From: Topomyia yanbarensis
Lineage: Eukaryota; Arthropoda; Insecta; Diptera; Culicidae
Assembly: GCF_030247195.1 (NCBI RefSeq)
Contig: NC_080672.1
Location: 311,452,127-311,516,126 of the forward strand
DNA: 64,000 bases
Direction: 5' to 3'
A program made the translations under genes and the position numbers. Shown here one piece after another: positions 24,500 through 36,622 of this stretch (the stretch's first letter is position 1; the number at the start of each line of letters is the position of its first letter). Under the pieces are notes generated by a model. That model saw only the letters and a program-made list of their open reading frames with translations. It had not been told where the DNA came from and did no database searches.

Positions 24500-25282
24500 A
24501 CAAAAGGTTGGACAAAACAGCTGAATTTTTTTTTTAATTTTTCATCAAACTATATTATTTTAAATATTCTTCAATATTTTCTACATCGCTTACCATTAAA
24601 ATAATAACTAAAAACTTTGAGCCAAATTTGTGACACATAGTCAAACATCCTTAAAAATTAACTCTTTTTTCTACGAAATCAGGCAATAGGAAGCAGTCTC
24701 TACTGAAATTGAACAATGCAATCAATGAAGTATTATGCTATTTTCCCCCTAAGGAAAAATATGGTAAACACAAATTTTCCCCTATTTGCGAAAATTTTTG
24801 GTGAAACCAGTCTTTGTACGTAAAAAGCACAAATCCTAACTTAAAAAAGGCATGAGTGCGTTTCGACTTCGTCTCATCAGAAATTGACACTTATTGTCGG
24901 AATAGATTAGCGCCGGCTTGACGCTAAATCTCTAAAACGGAAACAGAAGTTCTGTTTATGCCGATGAGACACGGTGAAACCGAACCAGGCTAAAACAATT
25001 ACGCGTTAAAATACTGAACCTAAAAATTCTATTCTGCACAAAATTGTTTTTTTTTTTTGAGAAATCTGTGACCAAAAAGACATCTTTCAAATGCGAAACA
25101 AATTGAACGTTCGAAATTCCTGATAACTTACACGATCAACACAGAAAATAATGGAAACACTAGAATGTGCATTGTATATTAATTAGCCATTCTTTAAGTA
25201 ATGCATTTTTACCAAACATTTCAAAACTTTCTGAAACAATGGTTCTCAAATTCATACAATTCGTTTACTTTATTTAAATCTG
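24500..25282. other. AT-rich spacer
   Basis: No gene or bounded repeat recognised between the repeat fragment and copy B of the composite family. Confidence 0.4.
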
Positions 25283-26120
25283 TTTGCCTTTCTCATACAG
25301 AAAGGTTATGCAATCGCTCTAAAAATCGTCAAGCTAATCCCGGCCTGGAGGGCCGAATGTTATATGCCATCCGACTCAGTTCGTCGAGATCGGAAAATGC
25401 CTGTGTGTGTATGTACGTGGAAAAAAAATTAAACCACTGTTTCTCAGAGATTTGCACAAACTTAGTCTCAAATGAAAGCTGCAACCTTCCCATGGGCTGC
25501 CATTGATTTTTTTTGTTGATTGGACTTCTGGTTCCGAAGTTACGGGTTGAAGAGTGCGACCACACAGCAAATTCCCATATAAACTGAAATAAAAAATTCT
25601 CAAAGGGGGGAGTAAGGAAAAATTCCAAAACCGAATTTGTATTTTGGATGCCAAATGACTTTAAAATGCATGAAACGTTGAAATTTGATGTAATCTCGAA
25701 AAAAAATTTGACGAAGATTGACTTTTTTGGCTTTGGTACATTTTTGCCTTTTTATAGAAAGGTTATGCAATCGCTCTAAAAATCGTCAATCTAATCCCGG
25801 CCAGGAGGGCCAAAAATTTGTTTAGCTTGTATAGGCCTAGGTAGGAGTATGCAGTAAGGGTTTGCTACTTATAACTAGTTTAAAATGTCTTAACGGATCT
25901 TCCTCCTTGATTCGCCGCTGGTTTCAAGCGATGTTTCAGTGTCGACACATAGTATCTCAAAATCGTGGCTGTCGATCCAATGTTTGTACTATGTGCAAAT
26001 CATACTGAATATGTAATATACATTTCCACGATTGTATTGAATATAATGAGCCATGGAATCATAGTTTGGACAAATGAGAAAGGCACAATTGCACCACTAG
26101 GTGGATTAAAACAGGTTTTT
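25283..26120 (+). mobile_element. Composite TIR element, copy B (one repeat unit plus partial)
   Basis: Same family as 7965-11445. Unit 1 starts at 25286 (GCCTTTCTCATACAGAAAGG), and a second start at 25746, a period of 460, is cut at CCCGGCCAGGAGGGCC (25812). A unique 3' domain follows, with ACATTTCCACGATTGTATTG and ATGAGAAAGGCACAATTGCA, ending CCACTAGGTGGATTAAAACAGG. The architecture (repeat, truncated repeat, 3' domain) is the same as copy A, with one full unit instead of six. A small GT-rich tract replaces the long microsatellite. Confidence 0.75.
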
Positions 26121-26523
26121 TTTATTTTCATTCTATATACTCATTTTTCAGTTTATTCATTCCTTGAATTTTATTCGTTTCTTTTATTTTATTCGTTTTG
26201 AATTTATGACTGATTTAAAATATGTGATCATTTCAATTTAATCATTTATTTCACTCAGCATTCCAGAAATTTTTAGCCGTCTTGAAAGCAAACGCTTGTG
26301 AATTCATCTTACCAATGTTGAATTGAGAACTTCAACTTACGGACGTACACAAAGACAAATCAATCGTCAATCGTTCAATCGACGTATTATCTAATTTGTT
26401 TATCTTACATGATGCGATGAAAATGGGATGAATGCTTCTTCTAATATTAATAGATTCGAGTAATTTTGGTATTTAGCTTTGAAAGCAATTCGAAACATTC
26501 GTTTCGGTCCGGGCCTAGTGAAA

Positions 26524-26799
26524 GGGAGCATCCATAAATTACGTAGCATTTTTTGAGTGATTTTAACACCCCCCCCCCCCATCGTAGCATTTCGTCAAAA
26601 ACCACTAAATACCCCCTCTGGTAATTACTTATTACCAAAAATTTAAAAAAAAAATAAAGAACGATGTTAGTTAGATGAAACGGGTTAAGGTTGTCGTGAC
26701 ATCAGGTCAACCCCTTTAAAAAAGCTACGTAGCATGATATGACCCCCTACCCCCTGTCGTCACACATCATATAATACTACGTCATTTATGGATGATCCC
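26524..26799. mobile_element. MITE with GGGAGCATCCATAAATTACG ends
   Basis: The left end GGGAGCATCCATAAATTACG (continuing TAG) pairs with the right end, whose complement is GGGATCATCCATAAATGACG (continuing TAG): 21 of 23 matches. AAA flanks both ends, which could be a 3-bp duplication of PIF/Harbinger type or chance. C-rich tracts inside (26569-26580, GACCCCCTACCCCC) are part of the unit. No coding capacity. Confidence 0.75.
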
Positions 26800-27858
26800 A
26801 AAGGTGCTACACCGACCATAACAGTGTCTAACCTTCATCAAACCAAAAAGGCTGGCGTAGGTAACGTCTTTCGATTCGTGAAAATGCCCATTTCTATTAG
26901 TCGTATTTCATTTACGTCGAACTCAGTCCACATTAGGTACCTAACACTAACGCCTTGTAGTATAAAAACTAGTTAGCTATATTTGACGTTGAGTTTTAGT
27001 AATATAATACGCGGTCAAATAGTGTATTCAATCGAACCTTCGGCACATGCACGCCCGATTTCCGTAAGCCGAGTCTCAATGCATAATTTCTAGTAGATTG
27101 CACATTCTACAGATTTAAAGCTAGGTATGAGAAGAATACTTCAAAAAATCTAATATTAACAACGAGCAATGGTCAAAATTAACTACGAATAATTCAGTCT
27201 AGTTTTGTCCATATTGTTAGCATTAAAATGTGTGATACTTTGGTGACATTCTTCTAAAATAGCAATGCTTGCCCATCGGTTAACGAAGTTTGGCAGTTAT
27301 TGTTAAAACATCCAGATACAACTTGTAAAAACCGTACTCGTTACTAAAAGTATTTAAGACATAATAAACATCAGCACGCTCAGTTATGAAATTAATTTAA
27401 AAATTTTACTGGCCGCTCCTATCGGAGGGCGATAATACCGCTTTTCATCATTTCTCCTTCTACGGTAAGGCACTCTTCATCTAAATAGACAAAAACACGT
27501 AGATATACAAAAATTTCATTTAATTCGCAAATATCGTCGAATTCAAAGGGACAACCTATAAGGTATTATGTGGCAATCGATTGTAATTGTGTGTTTTTTA
27601 GAAAATCTAGGAATTGATCTTTCAGAAATTGTAGCCGAAATCAATTACAATCGATTGGTACATGAAAAGATGTAGGCCATTGCTTTGAATTCAAAGTTAG
27701 TTGGTAAATACTAAATAACGAAACATAAAAATTGTTTTTTCAGAAATTGAAGCCGATATTAATTACAATCGATTGGTACATAAAAAGATAGGTCATCCGT
27801 TTTAATTCGAAGTTATTTGCCAACTAAACAATTTTCTGTAGTTCTAATTATTTTTGTC

Positions 27859-29634
27859 TTTTTGCCTTTCTCAATAGAAAGGTATTGCAATTGCTCTGAA
27901 AATCGACTTTTTAACGGAGGCCCGGAGGGCCGAGTGACATATACCATTCGATTCAATTCGTCGAGTTCGGTAAATGTCTGTGTGTGTATGTATGTGTGTG
28001 TGTGTGCGTCTGTGTGTGTACGCGAATACAATCTCACTCACTTTTCTCAGAGATGGCTGAACCGATTTTTACAAACTTAGGTGCAACGTTCCCATAGGCT
28101 GCTATTGAATTTCTAATGGATCCGACTTCCGGTTCCGGAATTACAGGGTGATGAGTACGATCACGTAGAAAATGTCGGTTTTAATAAATTCTGCAATGAA
28201 TGTATTATGGTGAAATTTTTTCCAAAATGTGATCACAACTGCTTCGATTTGTAGTACTAGGTCACTAACAGCCAAGTCTTGGCCCCCATCATCGGTCCCG
28301 AAAGCCCCGGCGGAAGTATCCAAATTCAGAATAACAGTCACCTTGGTTTCTCGGAGATGGCTAGACCGAACCAACCAAACTTAGTCTCAAATGAAAGATG
28401 TTGCGTCCCCGTAAATGGCTATTAAATTTTATCCCGAACCAACTTCCGGTTCCGGAGTTACGGGTTTATTTTTTTTATTCATTTCGTTTATTTGATAGGC
28501 ACAAATGCGTTAGCTTGGCGGTGCCAAATTCTTTTGTTTTTACATTTTGGATATCTTAAAACTAGGAGGTTACAATGTTGAAATTTTTTTTTACGCAAGA
28601 AAAAAAAGTTTGCAGCTATCTTAAGACTAGAAATAAGATTCAATATACAAGAGAGGGCCAAAAGATTTTTTTTATGAAAAATTTTAAAACAAGGGATTCA
28701 GTTTGATATACAAGAGGGGGAGTAATAGTATTTTACGAAATATTTTACAGTTATCTTAAAACTAACAATATAGTTCAGTACACAAAAGGTGGAACAAATA
28801 TTTATGAGAAATTTCACAGATATCTTAAAACTAGGGATACAATTCTATTTACAAGATGGAGGACAAGATAGGAGTTACGGGTTGTGGCGTGCGATCACAT
28901 AGCAAATTGTGATTCAAACCGATACTCCGATGAACGCAAAAAAGGTAAAAATTTCGCTAAAATGTATCTCAAACAACTTAAATTTGCAGTTCTAGGTCAC
29001 CGACGACCGAACAAACTTTTGTTGACATTGACCACCATAGAGGGTTCCGGAAGTGCCCGGGAAAAGCGGCCATCTTTCAAAACTAGCAAACTCATATCAG
29101 TTTCTCGGAAATGGTTGGGCCGATTTTCACAAACTTAGTCCCAAATGATAGCTATATTATCCCCACAGATGTCCGTCAAATTTCGCACAGATCGCTTATA
29201 TGGTTCCGGTATTATAGACTGAACCGTCCGGAATTCCCATATAAGCCGGAACTCAAAATTTTTTTCAAAGGGGGGACCCCATGAAATTTCAGATATCGAA
29301 TTCGTATTTTTGATACCAAACATCTTTAAAATGCATGAAACGTCGAGATTTTATGTTATCACGAAAAAAAATTTTTTTATAAAAATCGACTTTTTGGGAC
29401 TTTGCCGATTTTACACCTTTTTCAGTTCAATATTACTGTGGCTGCTTTTTTTTTACAAAATTTTAGAACTCGAATAATGATTTCTTTTCTTGTATATTTG
29501 TCATGTCATGTATAATAATAAAATGTAATACTTGCATTTGAAAACTTTTAATGAATTTAAACAACGCAAACATTCTCGTGTTCATGATTGAGAAAGGCAC
29601 AATTGCACCGCTAGGTGGATTAAAACAGGTTTTT
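27859..29634 (+). mobile_element. Composite TIR element, copy C (diverged, interrupted)
   Basis: It starts TTGCCTTTCTCAATAGAAAGG and ends GAGAAAGGCACAATTGCACC then GCTAGGTGGATTAAAACAGG. Internally the motif TTTCTC(A/G)GAGATGGCT near 28044 and 28348, and a diverged one near 29100, mark three sub-repeats with different spacing from copies A and B. The GGCCC-gga-GGGCC hairpin and the GT microsatellite are kept at 27920-28020. A retroelement tail interrupts it at 28467-28870. Confidence 0.7.
28467..28870 (-). mobile_element. 5'-truncated retroelement tail (LINE/SINE 3' end) with 13-bp duplication
   Basis: A 404-bp insert is flanked by perfect GGAGTTACGGGTT duplications (28454-28466, 28871-28883); copies A and B have this motif once and uninterrupted. 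Read on the minus strand the insert ends in AATAAAAAAAATAA, an A-rich 3' tail typical of target-primed integration. Inside are four to five diverged tandem ~70-90 bp repeats marked by ATCTTAAAACTAG and TTACAAGA. Just before the tail is GGCACCGCCAAGCTAACGC. No ORF is present. Confidence 0.85.
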
Positions 29635-30387
29635 CAGAATTGAATTGCTTGTTCAGAAATTGTAGCCGAAATCAATTACAATCGATTGGTACATGAAAAG
29701 ATGTAGGCCATTGCTTTGAATTCGAAGTTTTTTACCAACTAAATGAAATTTCTGTAGTTCTAAGTATTTACGTTTATTTTTTGAAAAATTATGAGAATTG
29801 TAGTCGAAATCAATTGCAGTCGATTGGTACATTAGAAGTTATTGGCCATTCCTTTTGAATTTGATCTTTTAGAAATTGTAGCCGAAATCAATTACTTTGA
29901 ATTTGAAGTTGTTTGACAAATAAATGAAATTTCTACGTAATAAATGTGGGTTCTACGTACTTATGTCTATTTTTTGAGAAAACATAAGATAATAAGATAA
30001 ATAAATGAGATAAATGGTTCTTTCAGAAATTGTAGCCATCATCAATTACAATCGATTGGTATACTAAAAAGTATAGGTCATCGTTTTAAATTTAAAGTTA
30101 CATGACGAATATTTTAAAAATTCTGAACTTCATATTTACTGATTTTTTTCTATTACCTACTATTATCTTGTAACTTACATACAATATTGCGTTTCTCCAC
30201 GCTTGTACGAACATTTTGATATAATAATATTGAGTAAGCATGTTACATTTCAAACCGTAAAACTGAACAAGGTGCAAAAAATTAATCAACCGTGTGCCAC
30301 GCGAATTATGAAAATCATACCGCATTGAACCTCAAAAAAGAATAGTATTTTTTGAAAATCTACTTTCTAGTATTAAGGCTTTCATTA

Positions 30388-30698
30388 CCCAGGTAACCAA
30401 TAAGCATGCTGAATGCGTCTTAAAGGCTACTTGATAAGTATTTAAGTCGTTTTAAATGCTACTTAAAAGTCGCTTTTGGCAAAATATATGGCTACATTAC
30501 TGCTGTGCTATGAAAATGCTTTTTTACTACTGTTGTGCATTCAGAATGCTGCTTACTGGCAAAAAGTTTTTGAACAGTTTTTCAAATGCTGATTAACAAC
30601 AATTATGCTTAACGAATGCCAGCATACTGGAAGAAGCATCCGGAATGCAAATTTTACGCTACTTTACTGCATACACTAATGCTTGTTTATTACCTGGG
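30388..30698. mobile_element. MITE with CCCAGGTAA ends and TA duplication
   Basis: CCCAGGTAACCAATAAGCAT at the left pairs with the right end (complement CCCAGGTAATAAACAAGCAT), and TA flanks both sides (30386-30387, 30699-30700). The interior is rich in AATGCT/GCATTC motifs in both orientations, giving extensive self-pairing. No coding capacity. Confidence 0.8.
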
Positions 30699-31235
30699 TA
30701 GTGTAGGGAAAATTGAAATTGATTGACAAACGGTTGAGATACGATTGTTTGAACAGAAAGCTCATTTTGTCTGTACTGACTTTCAGTTACTGTTTTTACA
30801 ATTACTTCGGATATACAAATTTGGTTTTCATTATTTTATGATCACCGTTTTTATAAAGATATATCCTATCCAATGGCGAAGAAATTTGAAATCGGTGAAC
30901 AAACAGCTAAGATATGGCGAGTCAAAGTAGCGTTCGCATTTTTTTCGCTGACTTTGTTTTACTCCTTGTGCTATAACTTACGGTAGACACTTCTATTCTT
31001 CGACGTATTAACAAAAGACATAGCTTTCCAGTGGTGAAGACGGATTTAAAATCGATTAAGTAAAAGCTGAGATATGGCCGGTTAAAGTAAGCGTTCCCAT
31101 TTTTTTGACCCCCTTGGTAGTCCGCGTAACTTTTTACCCCCTTGGTATTCCGAGTGTTAAATGTGGTTTTATCGTGTAAACTATCAGTAATTTCATTTGG
31201 TGGACATGGGTGTAGTATCATGAATCAGAATATAT

Positions 31236-31490
31236 ATATTATATTATATTATATTATATTATATTATATTATATTATATTATATTATATTATATTATATT
31301 ATATTATATTATATTATATTATATTATATTATATTATATTATATTATATTATATTATATTATATTATATTATATTATATTATATTATATTATATTATATT
31401 ATATTATATTATATTATATTATATTATATTATATTATATTATATTATATTATATTATATTATATTATATTATATTATATTATATTATATT
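31236..31490 (+). repeat. Pure ATATT pentanucleotide microsatellite, about 51 units
   Basis: 255 uninterrupted bases of ATATT repeats. The open frame through it reads only Ile/Leu/Tyr and is an artefact of the unit lacking stops in one frame. The true allele length in the organism could differ from the assembled one. Confidence 0.98.
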
Positions 31491-31569
31491 TTAATATCCA
31501 TACGTATACTTATCCATATATGCAATCATATTTATGCATGGAAATTAGGAGGGACCATAAGGGCACCAG

Positions 31570-32236
31570 ATTGAAGCGATTTGGATAGGAAAAGAGGAGC
31601 AGCAGCTTCCTGTTGCTAACATTTCGTGGAGATTGGGTGGGTTCTTTTCCCCACCTATTGGAGCTACCTTTCACTATAATGGGTTGCATTGCGATTGACT
31701 TATATGATCTTGTTATTGGAAGGAGATTCTCGGGACGAACTCCGGTTGTTATTCGCTTCTTCGCGAAAAGAATCAGTGAAGTTTTGTTTGGATTAACTGA
31801 TAATTGAACTTATCGACACCACAGTTCTACAGCTCTTAATGGTTATTGCATTAAATCAAAGATTATTCCGATGCAAAGCTCTGTAATTTGGTAATCGTCA
31901 GTAAACCGTAGGTTGGACAGCCAAGCTCATTTAGTTTCCTCAACAAGCCAGGTTCAATAGCAAAGGTGAAAGAACGCCACCATGACGACAGCCGCAAATA
32001 CTCAATTTCCTCATCTTTGCCTGTTTCAGTGACGAGCAAAGTATGTGATTACTAAGCATTGCGTTAATCAAACCAGAGATACATGTACATACCTCTTGAC
32101 TGCTATTCGCTTCCAGAATAGACTGGAAGGACACATCGTCAAAAACACTTTCAATTACTAGGAATACTCCCAAGCTAATTGATTGAGCGAGAACTGTAAA
32201 CAACATCGTGAAGCAGAGTGATCGTGGAGTTCCCAC
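31570..32236 (-). pseudogene. Non-LTR reverse transcriptase fragment (Jockey/I-like), decayed
   Basis: Minus strand. The frame starting at 32236 contains LGVFLVIESVFDDVSFQSIL, matching RT motif A where the family has a F-L-D-I-E-G-A-F-D pattern; the first catalytic Asp is Val here. GCRHGGVLSPLLLNL near 31946-31999 is motif B, with RH in place of PQ. Downstream, NELGCPTYG followed by a scrambled sequence replaces the Y-x-D-D motif C. NPNKTSLILFAK can still be read near 31760-31800 in another frame. Loss of catalytic residues and frameshifts show it is dead. It ends close to the ATATT microsatellite. Confidence 0.75.
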
Positions 32237-33479
32237 ATTGATAAAGAGTCAAAATTTGTCAAGGGGGTCACCCAAATTAGGTGATATCGCTACTTTGATA
32301 GAAGATCCAATTTTTTAGTAGTATTTGGTATTGCAAAATCAAATATAGGTGGATTTCACGAAAAAATTTTTGACATTTTAAGTTTTTAGACCGATCATTT
32401 AAAAAAAAAATTAAGGGCAACCTAATTGACCAATTTGAACGAAGTAACCAGCAATGAAATTGACGTAAGATACAGATTGTTCGTGATTTTTTTTAAATAA
32501 CCTGCAACAGACATGTTGGTCCATACAGATTCGCCGCAAAACAAGCTCTTTACGCCTTCAATCCACTGTTTGCAATCCGTACGCGGTGACGTTCGACGTG
32601 GAATGACATAGTCTCAAATGGCGGGCTATTTGTTTCTTGATGGCAGAAGGTATATGTGGTATTTTTTGTCGAATAACGAAGAGACACAGAATACTCTTTT
32701 ATTTCATTTTTTATAAACAATTGTTTAAAAAATATACAATATAACAATTTTTCGAATCGGAAAAACATGAACAATCTGTGTCTTACGACAATTTCATTGC
32801 TGGCAAGGTTGTATAATTTTCATTCACCTGAATGCGAATTAAACTCATCTGCCGCATGGCTTTCCGTGCTAGATTTATCGAAAGGCAATACTTGAAAGAA
32901 CCATCGAACAGATTGAAAACGAGAGCCGAAATCAAGCTCGAGAGAGTGAGAGCGACGGGAGACAGAGAATAAACTAACTCACAGCATAGGTTCATTCATA
33001 TGCCATTATCCTCAGACCATTTTCGTGTAGGCTGTGAGTCCACACTCGCACGAATTTTCGGAGCCAAGAATCATGAGAATGAAATTCGCAATAATTGAAT
33101 GAATCGCTTTCGCGTGAATGCCATTCGTGAAAGCTATTTCCATGCCGGTGCTGTTGCTGTTCTTGTGCGCGTTGGTTATAAGTATCTACGTAATTGATTC
33201 TCTTGGAAAACGAACATCGGAATACTGCTTTTTCATTGTGCTCAAACACGAGAATTTTACTGTTTTCAACGCATTTGTGTTATTATATTGGTTCTTAACA
33301 ACGAAGCAAAGCGGTTGATGTCAATTTTTACGCATTCCATTGATTGTAAGGCAAGAGATTACCAATATGCAATAAATAGATGAATTGAGATCTTGTTAAA
33401 TGGAATTTATAACATAACAAATTTAATCGAGTAATTTCATCACAAGATGGAGAAATCAATTTCGAAAATACAGTATGAT
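32237..33479. other. Unannotated sequence with weak open frames
   Basis: No gene is called. An open frame at 33118-33318 (plus) starts MPFVKAISMPVLLLFLCALV and looks like a signal peptide, but no homologous protein or splice context is recognised and the opposite strand is open too. Confidence 0.35.
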
Positions 33480-33567
33480 TCCGTTTTTGGCACGTTCCGT
33501 TTTTGGCATGCTCCCTTTTTGGCACACTCCGATTTTGGCAACAATTGGGTTCCGTTGTTGGCAACAG
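33480..33567 (+). repeat. Short minisatellite of TTCCGTTTTTGGCA units
   Basis: Six ~15-bp imperfect copies: TTCCGTTTTTGGCACG, TTCCGTTTTTGGCATG, CTCCCTTTTTGGCACA, CTCCGATTTTGGCAAC and two more diverged. It may be the subterminal part of an unrecognised MITE, since no second end was found. Confidence 0.7.
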
Positions 33568-34849
33568 TCTTGTTGTACTTAATAAGTCTTTTAAAAATTT
33601 ACAATAGATATTTTTTGTATCAATTGATATTACATTTGACTTTATTTCCAAAGATTGGAGTCATATTAACCCTTAAAGGCGCAAATCAATTTTTTATAAA
33701 ATTTTGTGAAAATTGTTTCATAGCTTCATTACATTACTGTGATAATTTTGAGATGGTTTTCGCAATGTGGTTTTAAAACAGCGTTATGCATTGAATGGTT
33801 AACTAAATTTTACACTATATGTGTTGTATTTAATGATTACAATAAGTATATAAATGAATTATTTAGTGTCTGACGGAATCAATTTTTATAATAAGACCTA
33901 GAGTCTTTGCAATTTGAGAGTCTAGAACAGAGGAATGCGCATGCATGCATAATAAAACTAGTTCTGGAGAAAATTTTCAATAGAACCTTAGTAACATAGC
34001 GAGCCTCTTTCTCTTTCGATTATTACGACTTCGCTACAAAACTTGGCACTTAATTTTCATTACATTTCGAAAGCTGACCATAGTGAGTCCCAAAGCCGTA
34101 TTTAGGAATACAAAACTAATAGCACCCAAATAGTTTGTTTTAGCTTTACCTTTATGTCTTTGGCAAATTTGTTAGTTCTTTTGGTGATTTTTTTTAAATG
34201 AATGGAATTAGGGTGGTCCTTGTGGTTAGGGTGTTCAAAGTATCGACTGTTTAGATGTGTGAAGTTTACCTGCGCAATGCCCTACAACATAATAACACAA
34301 TTAAATGAGAGCAAGTTTGCTGAACAAACAGGGCGATGTATAATGGTTAATTTGTTATAATTTTTTAAAAAGATTTGAGGTAGGGTGGCTCTTGAAAAAT
34401 CGGGTTGTTTACCTCTCAAATGCATTGTTCTAGAGATTTTTGGAACTTTCATAGGCGCATATTTTTACCGTAGCACTGATGTTTCAATCCATTTTGTTTG
34501 AACAGTTGCAAGTGATTTTTACAACAAAAATGTTTTGTTTTTCAAACCTACATATCTTCAAGCATTGCAATTCGATTTTCAATCTATCAATAAATCAATA
34601 AATATAATTATTTTTTAAAAGAGCTGTGTTTTTTAAACAAGGTTGTTCATTAATTTTCAGAAAGAAGAGATAACAGCCCCAGGAGCGAAATCAACACTAC
34701 CATGTAGTGAATCGTTTGAGTTTTGACGTCCAGTGGACCGAATAAAAGCGATTGGGATTAAATGATATGTTACACCTCCGTAACAAGGGGCATTGCGCCC
34801 GAGAAGTGCGCGAAGATTGTGAGAATTTTACTTTTTTATTTTGGTTATA
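33568..34849. other. AT-rich sequence without a recognised gene
   Basis: Nothing supported on either strand. Confidence 0.4.
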
Positions 34850-34966
34850 GATATTTTAACCTTAGGGCCATTTGCCTCTTTTTGGGTTAGAGAAATGTTT
34901 TTTTTTTTTGAAAAATCTCAAGGCAATCGATTTACTGATTGAGCTATGCCCGTTATCTCGAGAATT
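34850..34966 (-). mobile_element. Degraded Feilai-like SINE, B box lost
   Basis: On the minus strand it reads GGGCATAGCTCAATCAGTAA then ATCGATTGCCTTGAG, the tRNA-like 5' half with an A-box-like GTAAATCGAT. It goes directly to a poly-A-like stretch and the body CATTTCTCTAACCC, GAGGCAAATGGCCCTAAGG, TTAAAA. Compared with the copy at 7374-7536, the segment with the B box is missing, so it should be transcriptionally dead. Confidence 0.75.
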
Positions 34967-36394
34967 CTACTGGATGACGGCTGAATTTGATTAAACATGA
35001 ATAAAATTGAATTAATAAAACAATAAAAAATCATTTGCTCTAGTTACATTTCGATCAGCTAAAAAATGGTTTCGCGGTTTAAGTTTTCAGTACACTCGAA
35101 GTGTACATAAGAGACGTTACGGCGGAATTGAATATTTGAAGATTTATATATTGCTTTCGTCTTCTATTTATTGGGATATCATTGGATACGAAATTTGCAA
35201 AAAGCACATTTTAGGCAATCATCATGGTGTAATAAAAAACAAAAAATAAATTGGATCCATATTAAATTTTCTCAAAGCATGCAAATTATATATACTTTCC
35301 ATCAACAATGTCTATTTAAGAAAAGCATCTCGTATGGAGCATAAAGTAGCTAAAGTGACAACAATTGGGTGATCTGAATTTTGTTTCTCATAAAAACTCG
35401 ATTCGTCGAAGTCGATCTGTAAAAAAAATCTTAGTGTTGTGGAGAATAAACTTCTAAAGGGGAGGTTATTTTTTTCTTTTGGATGTGAATTAGGTAAGTT
35501 TGAAATTGTTTGTGGAATAATTAAAAGACGTAAGAACTTTCGGCGATTTCCGTCTGAAAATCCGCGCGAAGCATGGTCCGAAAACTACGAGCCTGGAGTA
35601 AACTGAAAACAAAGATCAATACGTAAACGGTTTTGTGGGGTACATTCATACCCCAGCACTAAAATCGCTCTAATATGTCTAATTTGTATTCAATTTATAA
35701 AAAAAATTGGATAGTTTTGTTCTAAAATCAATCCTAAACCAGCCTGTTTAAAAATATTTGTGTTTGGTCTATTTTATTATGTAATATTAAAATTTTTATA
35801 GAATAAATCTTTAAAATATGCCAAAATTCCCATTTTTCCCTAAATATTTCTATAACTCTATAAGTTTATAACCGATTTTAACTTTCTACACTGCGTTTTG
35901 AAGATTATTAAATTGGCTTTTGAACTAAAAGTAAATATTACAGACAAAATCTTTTACACGTATAGCCATAAAATAAATATTATAAAATTAATACCTCATT
36001 AAAATTCAGGAAATGTCTGTGGTTACTCGTATATGTGCATTACTTAACATATATCGTTGTCGCAGACAGCTAAATCGATTATTACAATCTTTCTCTCGTT
36101 TAAAGGCTAATCAGTTATAATGCATGTTTAACATATCGATATGAAAGAAAAATTCTAGTGGTCAGAAACAATCTGATAAAAAGTTTGATGGTCTGATACA
36201 TTTTGCATTAGCGGTCCAGGGTTGGGGTAATTCAAATTTCTGATGTACTTTTGCGGTGAAGTGTTTTATACTCAATAAAAGTAAGAGACCGAACCGTATC
36301 AGCTAAAATATGTGTAATTGATCAGGCTTTCCAGCAAAAAATAAGTCCAGCAAGTCGGTGAACACATTTCAGATCAAAAGCTCATAAACCGTTA
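34967..36394. other. AT-rich sequence without a recognised gene
   Basis: No coding region or bounded repeat is supported. Confidence 0.4.
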
Positions 36395-36622
36395 CAGGGT
36401 CGGATCAAAAAAAATCGGAGGGGGTTCGAAACTTCGATTTTGAAATGTTCTTTGAACAATAACCTCATTTAATTAAAATCATTTTTGGTGGTCTAATTTA
36501 ATTTAGAACGAATTTGAGTTTAAAATGAATTAAAATAGAAACTATTTTAAAATTTGTCAACAAGTTGAAAAATTTCTGGAGGGGTCCGGACCCCCAGGAC
36601 CCTTCCCCTGGATTCGCCATTG
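36395..36622. mobile_element. hAT-like MITE, copy 2
   Basis: Same family as 23090-23343: starts CAGGGTCGGATCA, contains GAAACTTCGATTTTGAAATG and GGGGTCCGGACCCCCAGGAC, and ends GGATTCGCCATTG. The flanks AACCGTTA (36387-36394) and AACGCTTA (36623-36630) agree at 6 of 8 positions, a worn target duplication. The G tract seen in copy 1 is shorter here. Confidence 0.85.

Larger units (their letters stand above)
27566..30100 (+). repeat. Local tandem repeat with CAATTACAATCGATTGG core, six units
   Basis: The block GTAGCCGAAATCAATTACAA followed by TCGATTGGTACA recurs, with variation, at about 27631, 27749, 29661, 29800, 29878 and 30031. Units are roughly 80-150 bp and include TGTAGTTCTAA and AACTAAATGAAATTTCTG. 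An inverted copy (CAATCGATTGTAATTG) at about 27567 opens the array and could pair with the first unit. Copy C of the composite element (27859-29634) has landed between units two and three. Confidence 0.8.

Noticed and set aside
31142..31588. 148-codon frame of Ile/Leu/Tyr repeats
   Set aside because: It is the ATATT microsatellite read in its only stop-free frame.
33118..33318. Possible small secreted peptide with a signal sequence
   Set aside because: Only composition supports it; the opposite strand is also open and no homolog or promoter was recognised.
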